A stretch of DNA of 43,520 bases from an uncultured Caulobacterales bacterium (GTDB taxonomy: Bacteria; Pseudomonadota; Alphaproteobacteria; Caulobacterales; Maricaulaceae). The notes below the pieces were generated by a model that worked only from the letters and a program-made list of their open reading frames with translations, searched no databases and had not been told where the DNA came from. Made by a program: the position numbers and the translations under genes. Below, in pieces: positions 25,572 through 33,999 of this stretch. The stretch is from NCBI GenBank assembly GCA_937923965.1, contig CALDTL010000096.1, positions 1 through 43,520 on the forward strand, read 5' to 3'. Every line of letters begins with the position of its first letter. Position 1 is the stretch's first letter.

Positions 25572-27773
25572 ATGCCTGCGCTGATCCATCACTCACATGT
25601 TCGATCTGAACGCCGACGTTTTCGCCGCGCCCAAGAGGGCCGCGCTTGGTCCGTGAAGGACCTACCGCAATTTTATTATCATAAAAACTTTTGTGACATT
25701 ATAAATCGAGTCGAGGCTGATCTGAATAACCTGCTGGGTGGTTCTGCATTGGATTTCATTCAATCATTCAAAAACTTAAGTTTTTCAGAGCAATGCGCTT
25801 ATATCCGGATGTGCGGGCGTAAGGGAAATCTCTTTAATATCGACCGATTTGACTACCCAGAAATTCCAAATTTGGCTGATCAGTTCCAAAGGTTGGCATT
25901 GCATGGCTTTGTTCGGAACGTGGATCGGGAAGACTATAAATCCTACCTTTACAGCCAAACAAAGACTGACCTTACGTTGATGATGTCAGACAGGCTAGGT
26001 GGGAGTCAGTTTAAAAAGTCTTGGAGCAAGGACAAACTTGTCAATACAGCTGTTGATGAAATTGCCTTTGAGGCACTCGCCATATCGGAAAACGTCTGGG
26101 TGCAGTGTCATGTCCAGACGCTCGACTGGATTTTATTTCTGCATTCCGGGTCCCTAGAGGATGGGCTGAAAAAACGCACGCTACGTGATCTTGGCCTTGT
26201 GAAAACACCGAAGTCCGGCCGACTATATGGCAAAAGGTTCGAAACGGCAGAGAGCGCACAAGCGGTTTGGTTTTACGCCACGCGGCTAAAAATGGCATCT
26301 CAACAAACAGACGCTGACCTTACGGCTCAAATAGACTCAATCGACGTTTGGCCTACCCCTTTGTGTAATAAAAGCCGCCGAAATAGAGATGAATGGCTCA
26401 ATAAAATTGGCCGAACCTTTGAGACACAAGGCCAGTCAGATCTTGCTTTACACGCCTATTCACATTCTGACGGTGAGCTTTGTAACGAGCGATGTCTGCG
26501 CCTGCGCTACAAACTAGGTCACAAAGACTGGGTTCAAACCCGCCTGATAGATATGATTGAAAACCCAAGTTCAGACGGAGAACATGGTTTTGCGCAAGAC
26601 TTTTATGCCCGAAAATTCAATAAAAAGCGAACATCCATTGTCACCGATATCTTACGAAATTCGCAAAGCATCACGCTGGACGAAGCGTTTAAACATCAAC
26701 CGGAAACCGCAGCCGTAAAGCACTATAATTCCCAAGGTTTAATCGCCGTGAGAGCGGAAAATGGCCCGTGGAGGGCCCTTTTTGGCTTATTATTCTGGGA
26801 CGAAATCTTTCCAAACCCGGCTTGCATGACTCCCTCCCCATTTCTCAGGACCGGTACGTTTTACGATCAGAATAAAGAGAGTATTGAAGCCAAGCTCGAT
26901 CAGTTAAAATGTCCAGAGAAAATCATTGTCAGACTTTTGAAAACCCTCGCCAGCCATTACGGAACACATCAGAGAATTTTCCGATGGGGGTCACGAAGTC
27001 TAGATCGCTTGCGAATATTGATTGAGCATTCTCCGAAAGGTGCTTTGGCGAAAATGTTGCGCCTCATGGCTCAAAATTGGGAAGAGACGAAAGACGGGTT
27101 TCCAGATCTGATGATCGTCGAGAACGAGATTTGTCGACTGGTTGAAATCAAGGCCGCCGGAGATGTGATCCGGCGGCATCAGTTAACACGCCTAAGACAG
27201 CTAAATTCGGCGGGTTTTCAAGCTGACATCCTTCAAATTGAATGGGCTGTGGACTCGGAGCAAACCTATGTTGTGGTTGATGTGGAAACGACGGGCGGGC
27301 GCCCCGGCCTGCACCGCGTGACCGAAATAGGCGCTGTTAAGATTAAAGGCGGCGACATCATAGAAGAGTGGTCCAGCCTGATAAATCCGCAGCGCTCCAT
27401 TCCCGCTAATATAACCCGGCTCACGGGAATTACCCAAGAAATGGTCGCAGATGCACCGATATTTGCCGAGGTCGTCGACAGTTTCGAGGCGTTCATGGGG
27501 GATGCGATTTTCGCCGCGCATAACGTCAACTTTGACTATGGATTTATCAGCGCTGAGTTTCAAATGGTAGACCGGCGGTTTAGGCATCCAAAGATTTGCA
27601 CATGTGCGTCCATGCGGAAACTCTATCCTGGGCACAGGTCATATTCTCTTAAAAATCTATGCCGGGATTTCAATATTGACCTCACGAGCCATCACAGAGC
27701 CCTCTGCGATGCGAAAGCCGCCGCAGGCTTGCTAAGGCTCATCAATGTGAAACGCCTCGAAAATCAAACCTGA
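25572..27773 (+). CDS. FAN1-like VRR-NUC nuclease fused to DEDDh exonuclease (733 aa)
   Basis: Two nuclease modules in one protein. Residues about 1-560 resemble bacterial FAN1: an N-terminal helical DNA-binding region, then WRALFGLLFWDEIFPNP (about 400-416, just after Glu396), and the VRR-NUC core with PD-(D/E)xK residues Asp512 (FPDLM), Glu525 and Lys527 (VEIKA), and a following HQLTRL. From about 563 comes a DnaQ/ExoX-type 3'-5' exonuclease with all five DEDDh residues: Asp570, Glu572, Asp655, His708, Asp713. FAN1 has 5' flap and 5' exonuclease activity on crosslinked DNA, so the fusion could attack both strand polarities. An SOS-type promoter lies upstream and no terminator is seen before crtE. 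I do not know a characterised protein with this architecture. Confidence 0.82.
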   Translation: MPALIHHSHVRSERRRFRRAQEGRAWSVKDLPQFYYHKNFCDIINRVEADLNNLLGGSALDFIQSFKNLSFSEQCAYIRMCGRKGNLFNIDRFDYPEIPNLADQFQRLALHGFVRNVDREDYKSYLYSQTKTDLTLMMSDRLGGSQFKKSWSKDKLVNTAVDEIAFEALAISENVWVQCHVQTLDWILFLHSGSLEDGLKKRTLRDLGLVKTPKSGRLYGKRFETAESAQAVWFYATRLKMASQQTDADLTAQIDSIDVWPTPLCNKSRRNRDEWLNKIGRTFETQGQSDLALHAYSHSDGELCNERCLRLRYKLGHKDWVQTRLIDMIENPSSDGEHGFAQDFYARKFNKKRTSIVTDILRNSQSITLDEAFKHQPETAAVKHYNSQGLIAVRAENGPWRALFGLLFWDEIFPNPACMTPSPFLRTGTFYDQNKESIEAKLDQLKCPEKIIVRLLKTLASHYGTHQRIFRWGSRSLDRLRILIEHSPKGALAKMLRLMAQNWEETKDGFPDLMIVENEICRLVEIKAAGDVIRRHQLTRLRQLNSAGFQADILQIEWAVDSEQTYVVVDVETTGGRPGLHRVTEIGAVKIKGGDIIEEWSSLINPQRSIPANITRLTGITQEMVADAPIFAEVVDSFEAFMGDAIFAAHNVNFDYGFISAEFQMVDRRFRHPKICTCASMRKLYPGHRSYSLKNLCRDFNIDLTSHHRALCDAKAAAGLLRLINVKRLENQT

Positions 27774-27838
27774 AACGAGGCTTTCACCGCAGCGCCCCAT
27801 GTGTCAAAAGATAGTGACTCGTCTTTAGGATCTACGCA

Positions 27839-28753
27839 TTGGCTATTTCACTTCCAAAAACCGACGCTTTGAGCAACATTGAGACAATCCGCGGGCTCAT
27901 TGAAGCGCGCCTATCTCAAATAGTCCCGTCGGAAACGACATGGCCGGTCAGGCTCCATGAAGCCCAAAGACATGCCCTACTCTCGCCAGGTAAAAGGTTC
28001 AGGCCCCTTCTCTGCGTTTTTATCGCGCAAGGCGGCGGAATCAGAGATGGGCGCGACCTCGATGCAGCGATAACGACCGGTTGCGTGGCGGAGATGGTTC
28101 ATGCGGCGTCCCTTATTCTCGACGATCTACCCTGCATGGATGATGCAGACCTCCGCCGAAATCAGCCAACGACCCATATCGCTTTTGACGAAAGCACAGC
28201 TATTTTGTCAGCGACGGCATTACTCAACCGCGCCTTTGGGGTGCTGTCGAGGATGGATCAAGTCAAAGCCGAGAGGCGTATCGAAATCATCGATCTCCTG
28301 TCTTATGCCGTTGGCTCAAAAGGGCTGATTGCAGGGCAAATGGCGGATCTCGCCAATACCAACCAAGGCACAACAATTGCTGAAATTGAACGATTGAACA
28401 CCCTCAAGACGGGCGCATTATTCGATTTTAGCGTGGACTCGGCTGCTGTTTTGTCCGGAATGCACGCATCTCAGAGAGCGGCCCTCAAGGATTTTTCACA
28501 TCATTTGGGCCTTGCGTTTCAGCTGCTCGATGACGTCAAAGATGCCGTCATGAGCGATGCGCAAGCCGAAAAGTCTGTGAATCGCGATGTGGGTAAAGCG
28601 ACCATATTGGCGATTGCCGGGTCAGATGCCTCAAGGGACAAACTTTCGGATTATCTCCTGCATGCGAAAGCCGCCCTAAAACGCGCGGAATTGTCCAATC
28701 TGGAAACGCTCAACATGATCCTGGATCATCAATTCGCTTTCTTACGCAGCTGA
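27839..28753 (+). CDS. crtE: Geranylgeranyl diphosphate synthase, CrtE-like
   Basis: A 304-residue trans-prenyl diphosphate synthase. The first Asp-rich motif is DDLPCMDD (Asp95-Asp96 to Asp101-Asp102), with the extra two residues typical of bacterial short-chain enzymes, and the second is DDVKD at about 230. The GKRFRP substrate-binding block lies at 51-56. The segment TTHIAFDESTAIL after the first motif resembles CrtE of Pantoea, and the neighbours are crtW and crtZ, which favours GGPP synthase for carotenoids over the general farnesyl synthase IspA. The start is TTG at 27839 with AGGA upstream; no ATG is near. It opens a packed six-gene cluster; 65 bases separate it from the nuclease gene, without a clear promoter. 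Confidence 0.78.
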   Translation: MAISLPKTDALSNIETIRGLIEARLSQIVPSETTWPVRLHEAQRHALLSPGKRFRPLLCVFIAQGGGIRDGRDLDAAITTGCVAEMVHAASLILDDLPCMDDADLRRNQPTTHIAFDESTAILSATALLNRAFGVLSRMDQVKAERRIEIIDLLSYAVGSKGLIAGQMADLANTNQGTTIAEIERLNTLKTGALFDFSVDSAAVLSGMHASQRAALKDFSHHLGLAFQLLDDVKDAVMSDAQAEKSVNRDVGKATILAIAGSDASRDKLSDYLLHAKAALKRAELSNLETLNMILDHQFAFLRS

Positions 28754-28760
28754 TAAAGCC

Positions 28761-29693
28761 TTGCCCGCAACAATTCTAAAAGTGCGTGACCTGACAGTCG
28801 ATTATGGACAGCACCGAGCGCTGGATAACCTATCGCTGGATATACAGTCAGGTGATCTCGTGGGGGTTATTGGCCCAAACGGTGCTGGAAAAACAAGCTT
28901 CATCAGGGCCCTATGCGGACGACTGAAGCTGCAGGGCGAGATCAACATCAACGGCAAAGACCTCAAGGTCGGCACGGACAGACGTCAACATATCGCCCTC
29001 GTTCCGCAAGACATTGGCCTTTACCCGCATCTAACGGCCCAAGAGAACCTGGATGTCATTGGCCGGCTACTTGGCCTGAAAGACAAGCACGCTATTGCGG
29101 CAGCGCTTGAGGCGGTTGAAATGGGCCAGCACGCTAAATTACGCATATCTGAGATGTCAGGCGGCATGAAACGACGCATAAATGTGGCCGCCGCGATTCT
29201 GACAGACCCGTCGCTTATCATTTTCGACGAACCAACGGCAGGTGTCGATGCGCCCGCTCGGGATACTGTACACAGATTGGCGCGCAAGCTCGCCGATGAC
29301 GGAAAAGCCGTCATCTTGATTACCCATGAGCTTGAACAAGCAGAAGCCGTTTGTGACAAGGTTTTGGTGTTATGCGGCGGGAAGCGGCTGGCGTATGATG
29401 CTCCGTCCGAAATTCTGGAGAATAGCTTTCTGGGTCAACGCGAAGTAATGGTTCGCTATAGTCGTCCGCCGGCAGTGAATGTCTTCGATGCGATGAAGCC
29501 CTTTGCGTTTAAGCAAGGCGAGCTTCCGACGATTTGGATAGCTCTCACAAATGCTAATGAGGTAAGCTTCGTCTCGGCCTTTATGACTGCCTTAAATGGC
29601 GCGGACGATCTGGTTCGCGAGATTAGCGTTCGCCGGCCGGGATTAACGGCTCTGATGCACAGGATTGAAAAAACAGGGCAATTGTCACTATGA
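28761..29693 (+). CDS. ABC exporter ATP-binding protein in carotenoid cluster
   Basis: A 310-residue ABC-2-type ATPase. Walker A is GPNGAGKT (38-45), the Q-loop is in VPQDIG (81-86), the signature is MSGGMKRR (132-139), Walker B is LIIFDEP (152-158) and the switch is His189. The methionine/glycine signature is usual in ABC-2 exporters of the NatA/DrrA/YhaQ kind. The start is TTG at 28761, eight bases after crtE, and the stop overlaps the permease gene as ATGA. The C-terminal 100 residues form the extra domain common in exporter ATPases. The substrate is unknown; its place between crtE and crtW suggests a lipid or carotenoid, by inference only. Confidence 0.9.
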   Translation: MPATILKVRDLTVDYGQHRALDNLSLDIQSGDLVGVIGPNGAGKTSFIRALCGRLKLQGEININGKDLKVGTDRRQHIALVPQDIGLYPHLTAQENLDVIGRLLGLKDKHAIAAALEAVEMGQHAKLRISEMSGGMKRRINVAAAILTDPSLIIFDEPTAGVDAPARDTVHRLARKLADDGKAVILITHELEQAEAVCDKVLVLCGGKRLAYDAPSEILENSFLGQREVMVRYSRPPAVNVFDAMKPFAFKQGELPTIWIALTNANEVSFVSAFMTALNGADDLVREISVRRPGLTALMHRIEKTGQLSL

Positions 29694-30784
29694 TTTTTGC
29701 CGTGTTTAAAACTATGTGGCTGAGGCTTTGGCGAGACAAAGGGGCGCTTATTCTCGCTTTTGTCTTACCCGGGTTTATTTTTGCTGTCTTCGCGGCGATT
29801 TTCTCTAATGCCTCAGGCGGAAATCTGGATTTGCGGGTTGCACTCGCAACACAATCCAATTCTGAGCAGACCCTTGATTTTGCAGAAAGAATAAAAACGA
29901 GCGAACTTTTTTCCGTCAGCTTTGATGAAAATTGGACAGAAAGCGACGTCACGCAACGCATTAGATTAGGCCAGGATGATGTGGGCGTCGTTTTATCAGG
30001 GTCGTTCAGCGATCCGAGCGCCGCGCCGATACAAATTATTCAAGACCCCAGCCGAAAGGTCGCTGCAACAGTCTTGAAAGGCCAAATTCGCCAAATGCTC
30101 GCGGGTCAATCTGAAACGGAAAACCGAGATTTATTCAAGACCGTTTCGGCCCTTAAATCCGAGAATGACTCGGCGCTCGAGGACCCAACGGTCACATATT
30201 ATATCGGCGCGACGGCAATTTTATTCCTGCTTTTTTCCGCCATGCAAGGCGCCGCCATTTCGATTGATGAAAGACGAAATGGGATCAGCGATCGCCTCAT
30301 GGTCGGCCCCACGGGCGCTTTCGGTATGCTTTCGGGGAAATTTGTTTTCTTATCCGTTATCGGATTTTTCCAAGCCGCAATCATTTGCGTTGTCGCCGCT
30401 TTATTTTTCGAGGTCCCCGTCCAACAGCATTTTTTCCCTGTCGCACTAGCCTGCCTTGGGGCGTCGGTTTTGGCCTCGGGCCTATCTTTGCTTGTTGCCG
30501 CCTTCTGCGAAACGGAAGCGCAAATGAACACGGTGAGCACCTTTGCCGTCTTACTTCTTTCAGCCATTGGCGGGTCGATGGTTCCGCGATTCATGATGCC
30601 CTCATGGCTTCAACAGATTGGCGTTGCCACACCAAATTATTGGTCAATCGAGGCATTCTACGGCATTTTGGCACGGGGACAATCGATCATTGATCTGCTA
30701 TCGGTGTGGGGCGTGTTGTTTGGCGGAGGGTTTTTATGCCTCGGCTTGGCCGCGCTCGTGTCGCATAAATTGATGAGGGTCTAA
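29690..30784 (+). CDS. ABC-2 type permease in carotenoid cluster
   Basis: A 364-residue ABC-2 permease, partner of the preceding ATPase. One N-terminal transmembrane helix (about 17-38, ILAFVLPGFIFAVFAAIF) is followed by an extracytoplasmic domain of about 125 residues and then a cluster of five or so helices (about 165-360). The segment ISIDERRNGISDRLMVGPTG between helices is the coupling element of this family. The architecture is that of NatB/YhaP-like exporters that move drugs, lipids or ions outward. The gene ends at TAA immediately before the crtW GTG, with no gap. Confidence 0.87.
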   Translation: MIFAVFKTMWLRLWRDKGALILAFVLPGFIFAVFAAIFSNASGGNLDLRVALATQSNSEQTLDFAERIKTSELFSVSFDENWTESDVTQRIRLGQDDVGVVLSGSFSDPSAAPIQIIQDPSRKVAATVLKGQIRQMLAGQSETENRDLFKTVSALKSENDSALEDPTVTYYIGATAILFLLFSAMQGAAISIDERRNGISDRLMVGPTGAFGMLSGKFVFLSVIGFFQAAIICVVAALFFEVPVQQHFFPVALACLGASVLASGLSLLVAAFCETEAQMNTVSTFAVLLLSAIGGSMVPRFMMPSWLQQIGVATPNYWSIEAFYGILARGQSIIDLLSVWGVLFGGGFLCLGLAALVSHKLMRV

Positions 30785-31510
30785 GTGGAAACGCAGACTA
30801 TGAAAGGTAAGCCTGTAAACATGGGACCCGCATATGCGGCGCTCATTTTTATTGCTTGGGCGGCCACCCATTTATACAGCCTTTTCATACATGAGCTGTC
30901 TTCTCCGATATGGATAACGGTTGGCCTTATCGCGCTGCAGTGTTGGCTCTACACAGGTCTATTTATTGTCGCGCATGATACGATGCATGGATCTTTTGCC
31001 CCGGGCAAAGCGCGGCTAAATGCTTTTGTCGGGACGTCCATCTTGTTTATCTATGCTGGATTTAATTGGCGCGAGATGAAAACCGCCCATCACGCCCATC
31101 ACGACTTTCCCGGAACAGATAAAGATCCTGATTTTAACGCAAGCAACCCCGAAGCCTTCTGGCCTTGGTATCTCAAATTCTTTCTGACCTATTTTGGATG
31201 GCGTCAATTCGGCATTCTTTTTGCCTTTACAATTATCTATATATTACTCGGTGCAAGTTATTTGAACACAATCGTGATGTGGGCGGTGCCGGCAATATTG
31301 TCTTCCGTGCAGCTTTTCTATTTTGGGACCTACCTTACGCATCGCCATAAGGCACCATTCCCCGACCATCATAATGCGAGAACGAATGATTTCCATTGGG
31401 TGGTCTCACTCTTGTCCTGCTTTCATTTTGGTTATCATCACGAACATCATCTATTCCCCCATGAGCCTTGGTGGAGACTGCCAAAACGCAAGAAAGCTCT
31501 GAGACCGTGA
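30785..31510 (+). CDS. crtW: Beta-carotene ketolase (CrtW)
   Basis: A membrane di-iron oxygenase (241 aa) that adds keto groups at C4/C4' of beta-ionone rings, giving echinenone, canthaxanthin or, with CrtZ, astaxanthin. All His boxes of the CrtW group are present: HDTMH (64-68), HHAHH (102-106) and HHEHH (218-222), with the CrtW-typical PGTDKDPDF (109-117) and HEPWWRLP (226-233) segments and about four hydrophobic helices. The start is GTG at 30785, directly after the permease TAA; an ATG at 30800 would shorten it by five residues. It overlaps crtZ by GTGA. crtB, crtI and crtY needed for beta-carotene are not in this window. Confidence 0.92.
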   Translation: METQTMKGKPVNMGPAYAALIFIAWAATHLYSLFIHELSSPIWITVGLIALQCWLYTGLFIVAHDTMHGSFAPGKARLNAFVGTSILFIYAGFNWREMKTAHHAHHDFPGTDKDPDFNASNPEAFWPWYLKFFLTYFGWRQFGILFAFTIIYILLGASYLNTIVMWAVPAILSSVQLFYFGTYLTHRHKAPFPDHHNARTNDFHWVVSLLSCFHFGYHHEHHLFPHEPWWRLPKRKKALRP

Positions 31511-32010
31511 GTATTCTCGTAAATACGACCATCGTTATCGGATCCGTAATTGGCATGGAAATCTTCGCGTGGGCGATCCACAAATATGTGATGCACGGCC
31601 CCGGTTGGGGATGGCACGAAAGCCACCACACCGAAACAGAAGGGTTGTTTGAAAAGAACGACCTATATGCGGTTGTCTTTAGCTTTATCGCAGCCGGTTT
31701 TTTTATCCTGGGGTCAATGGGTGTCTCTTGGCTCTGGTATGTAGGTCTTGGCCTAACAATATACGGCTTATTATACGGCATTGTGCATGACGGCTTGGTG
31801 CATCGCCGCTTGCCCTTCCCTAAAAAAGCGCGCGGAGCCTATATGAAACGGCTTGTTCAAGCGCATAGACTCCACCACGCGGCCCACACCAAGGAGGGGT
31901 GCGTCAGCTTTGGATTCCTCTGGGCAGAGGACGTGCGAAAACTGAAAACCCAACTGAAAGCCAACATGTCTGATGAAGGCCTTTCACTTCAGTCAGATAA
32001 AGCAGGGTAA
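31507..32010 (+). CDS. crtZ: Beta-carotene hydroxylase (CrtZ)
   Basis: A membrane di-iron hydroxylase (167 aa) that hydroxylates C3/C3' of beta-ionone rings. Its four His motifs are exact: H25-x4-H30, H37-x2-HH41, H94-x4-H99 and H120-x2-HH124, with FLWAEDV near the end as in proteobacterial CrtZ. I chose GTG 31507, which shares GTGA with the crtW stop and gives a family-length protein. The frame stays open to a TTG at 31468, but those 13 residues are not CrtZ-like. With CrtW it should make astaxanthin or related ketocarotenoids. Confidence 0.93.
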   Translation: MSILVNTTIVIGSVIGMEIFAWAIHKYVMHGPGWGWHESHHTETEGLFEKNDLYAVVFSFIAAGFFILGSMGVSWLWYVGLGLTIYGLLYGIVHDGLVHRRLPFPKKARGAYMKRLVQAHRLHHAAHTKEGCVSFGFLWAEDVRKLKTQLKANMSDEGLSLQSDKAG

Positions 32011-32015
32011 ATAAT

Positions 32016-32603
32016 TTGCCTGAAGGCTTTGGCCCAGACGACCTAATCGCGTGCTACAGACGCGGTGTATTCCCGATGGCAGATAGTCGGGACGATGATT
32101 TTTTCTACCTGGTTGAACCCAAAATGCGCGGTATCTTACCTCTTGACCACCTCCATGTCTCTTCATCGATGAAAAAATTCGCCCGGAAAACCAGCCTGCG
32201 CCTGAGCGTCAATCAAAATTTTCCTGCCGTCATCCAGGCCTGCGCCTCCAATCACGGAGGAACATGGATAAGCCATTCCATCGAAAGCCTATATAATTTG
32301 CTCCATCTCCGAGGAGACGCACATAGTGTCGAAGTTTGGGACGAAGAAGAATTGGTCGGAGGATTATATGGTGTAACACAAGGTAGTGCATTTTTTGGAG
32401 AAAGCATGTTTTCGACTCAAACCAACGCCTCAAAGCTCGCGTTGATTTATCTTGTTAGGCGACTGACTGAGAGAAATTTCGCCTTATTGGATACGCAGTT
32501 TCTAACTAGCCATCTCAAATCACTTGGCGCAATAGAAATTGCCCAAGCAAAATATCTCGAAAAATTAGATAATGCACTAAAAACTGAGGCGTGTTTCGAT
32601 TGA
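32016..32603 (+). CDS. aat: Leucyl/phenylalanyl-tRNA--protein transferase
   Basis: Aat (195 aa) adds Leu or Phe from aminoacyl-tRNA to proteins with N-terminal Arg or Lys and so marks them for ClpS/ClpAP. Family blocks are clear: RRGVFPMAD, RGILPLD, GTWISHSIESLYNLL, AHSVEVWDEEELVGGLYGV, FFGESMFS and LLDTQFLTSHL. It is somewhat shorter than the E. coli enzyme, normal for this class. The start is TTG at 32016, five bases after crtZ, so it appears to be the last gene of the carotenoid cluster. Nothing in its sequence explains that company. Confidence 0.93.
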   Translation: MPEGFGPDDLIACYRRGVFPMADSRDDDFFYLVEPKMRGILPLDHLHVSSSMKKFARKTSLRLSVNQNFPAVIQACASNHGGTWISHSIESLYNLLHLRGDAHSVEVWDEEELVGGLYGVTQGSAFFGESMFSTQTNASKLALIYLVRRLTERNFALLDTQFLTSHLKSLGAIEIAQAKYLEKLDNALKTEACFD

Positions 32604-32634
32604 CGTGGGTTCAGGGATTGCACAAGAGGTAGAT

Positions 32635-33999
32635 ATGAAAAATCTTATCCCCCTTCTCCTTTCAACCGCAGCGCTTGTTGCTTGTGAGCCGAGCACCGGC
32701 ACTTCATCAGAAAATGAGTCTGGCACAGAAAAGGGTGCAGCGTTCCAAAGCACCTATAGCCCTCAGGCGCCGACAAACGTCTTACTTCGAAATGCGACTC
32801 TCATTGATGGTGTGAGTTCCGAAATTCAGACTGGTGATTTACTCGTATCGGATGGAAAAATTGGGTTTGTCGGCTCAGGTGAAATCCCTGAAGGCGTCAC
32901 AGAATTAGATCTAGACGGGCGTTTTGTGACCCCTGGGATTATCGACATTCACTCGCATCTTGGAAATTATCCTTCCCCGAGCGTCCAAGCGCATAGCGAT
33001 GGAAATGAAGTTACAAGCCCAATCACCTCCGAAGTCTATGCCGAGCATGGCGTCTGGCCTCAGGACCCTGGATTCGATGAAGCCCTTCAAGGCGGCGTCA
33101 CCACACTTCATGTTCTTCCGGGTTCGGCAAACCTTTTTGGTGGCCGCGGCGTGACCTTAAGAAATGTTCCATCGCGTACTGTACAGGGGATGAAATTTCC
33201 CGGCGCACCTTACACGTTAAAGATGGCCTGCGGGGAAAACCCGAAGCGGGTTTACGGCAACAAAGGCGGTCCCGGCTCTCGGATGGGCAATGTCGCGGGA
33301 TATCGAAAAAACTGGATCAAAGCCCAAGGTTACAAAGCCAAACGCGACAAAGGGGGAGACTATGATCGAGACCTGCAGCTAGAAACACTCGCCGACGTCT
33401 TAGACGGTAAAATCCTGATTCAGATGCATTGCTATCGGGCCGATGAAATGGTTCAGATTTTAGATCTCGCAAAGGAGTTTGATTACAAGGTTACGACATT
33501 TCACCACGCCGTCGAAGCTTATAAAATTGGAGACTACCTTGCTGAAAACGACACCTGCGCCGCCATGTGGGCGGATTGGGGCGCGTTCAAAATGGAGAGT
33601 TTCGATTACATCAATGAGAATATTCCCTTTGTTCACGCCGCAGGTGCCTGCGCCATGATTCATTCTGACGATCAAAACAATATACAGAGGCTCAATCAAG
33701 AAGTTGCCAAAACTTGGGCCGACGGAAATCGAGCCGGACTCGACATCCCCAAGGCGGACGCTTGGAAATGGTTATCAACCAATCCAGCCAAAGCGCTTGG
33801 AATTTTGGAAGAAACCGGCACCCTTGAAGCTGGCAAACGCGCCGACATCGTAATTTGGGACGGAGACCCCTTCTCTACATATGGCCGACCTGCGACAGTC
33901 ATGGTCGATGGCGTTGTCTTATTTGACCGCGAAACAGGCCTTAAGCCGAAGAGTGATTTCCGCCTTGGCTATGCCGATCTTACGGAGGGCCCGAAATGA
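32635..33999 (+). CDS. Amidohydrolase lipoprotein (imidazolonepropionase-like)
   Basis: A 454-residue metal-dependent hydrolase of COG1228 type. A lipoprotein signal peptide ends in LVAC with Cys17, so it should be anchored in the envelope. The amidohydrolase barrel carries the first metal motif in DIHSHLGNYPSPS, then QMHCYRADEM, TFHHAVEAY and HSDDQNN with the last Asp; ADIVIWDGDPFS closes the composite beta-domain. These give all ligands expected of an active enzyme. AGAGGT precedes ATG 32635; ten more codons upstream (to 32605) are not needed. The substrate is unknown; some relatives act as peptidases or prolidases. The stop overlaps the next gene as ATGA. Confidence 0.88.
   Translation: MKNLIPLLLSTAALVACEPSTGTSSENESGTEKGAAFQSTYSPQAPTNVLLRNATLIDGVSSEIQTGDLLVSDGKIGFVGSGEIPEGVTELDLDGRFVTPGIIDIHSHLGNYPSPSVQAHSDGNEVTSPITSEVYAEHGVWPQDPGFDEALQGGVTTLHVLPGSANLFGGRGVTLRNVPSRTVQGMKFPGAPYTLKMACGENPKRVYGNKGGPGSRMGNVAGYRKNWIKAQGYKAKRDKGGDYDRDLQLETLADVLDGKILIQMHCYRADEMVQILDLAKEFDYKVTTFHHAVEAYKIGDYLAENDTCAAMWADWGAFKMESFDYINENIPFVHAAGACAMIHSDDQNNIQRLNQEVAKTWADGNRAGLDIPKADAWKWLSTNPAKALGILEETGTLEAGKRADIVIWDGDPFSTYGRPATVMVDGVVLFDRETGLKPKSDFRLGYADLTEGPK

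Noticed and set aside
27774-27838. A PpsR/CrtJ-type site (TGT-N12-ACA) before crtE
   Set aside because: TGT occurs, but no ACA at the required distance; no clear promoter was found either.
31468-31506. An upstream TTG start for crtZ
   Set aside because: The extra 13 residues are not CrtZ-like; the GTG overlapping the crtW stop gives the usual length.
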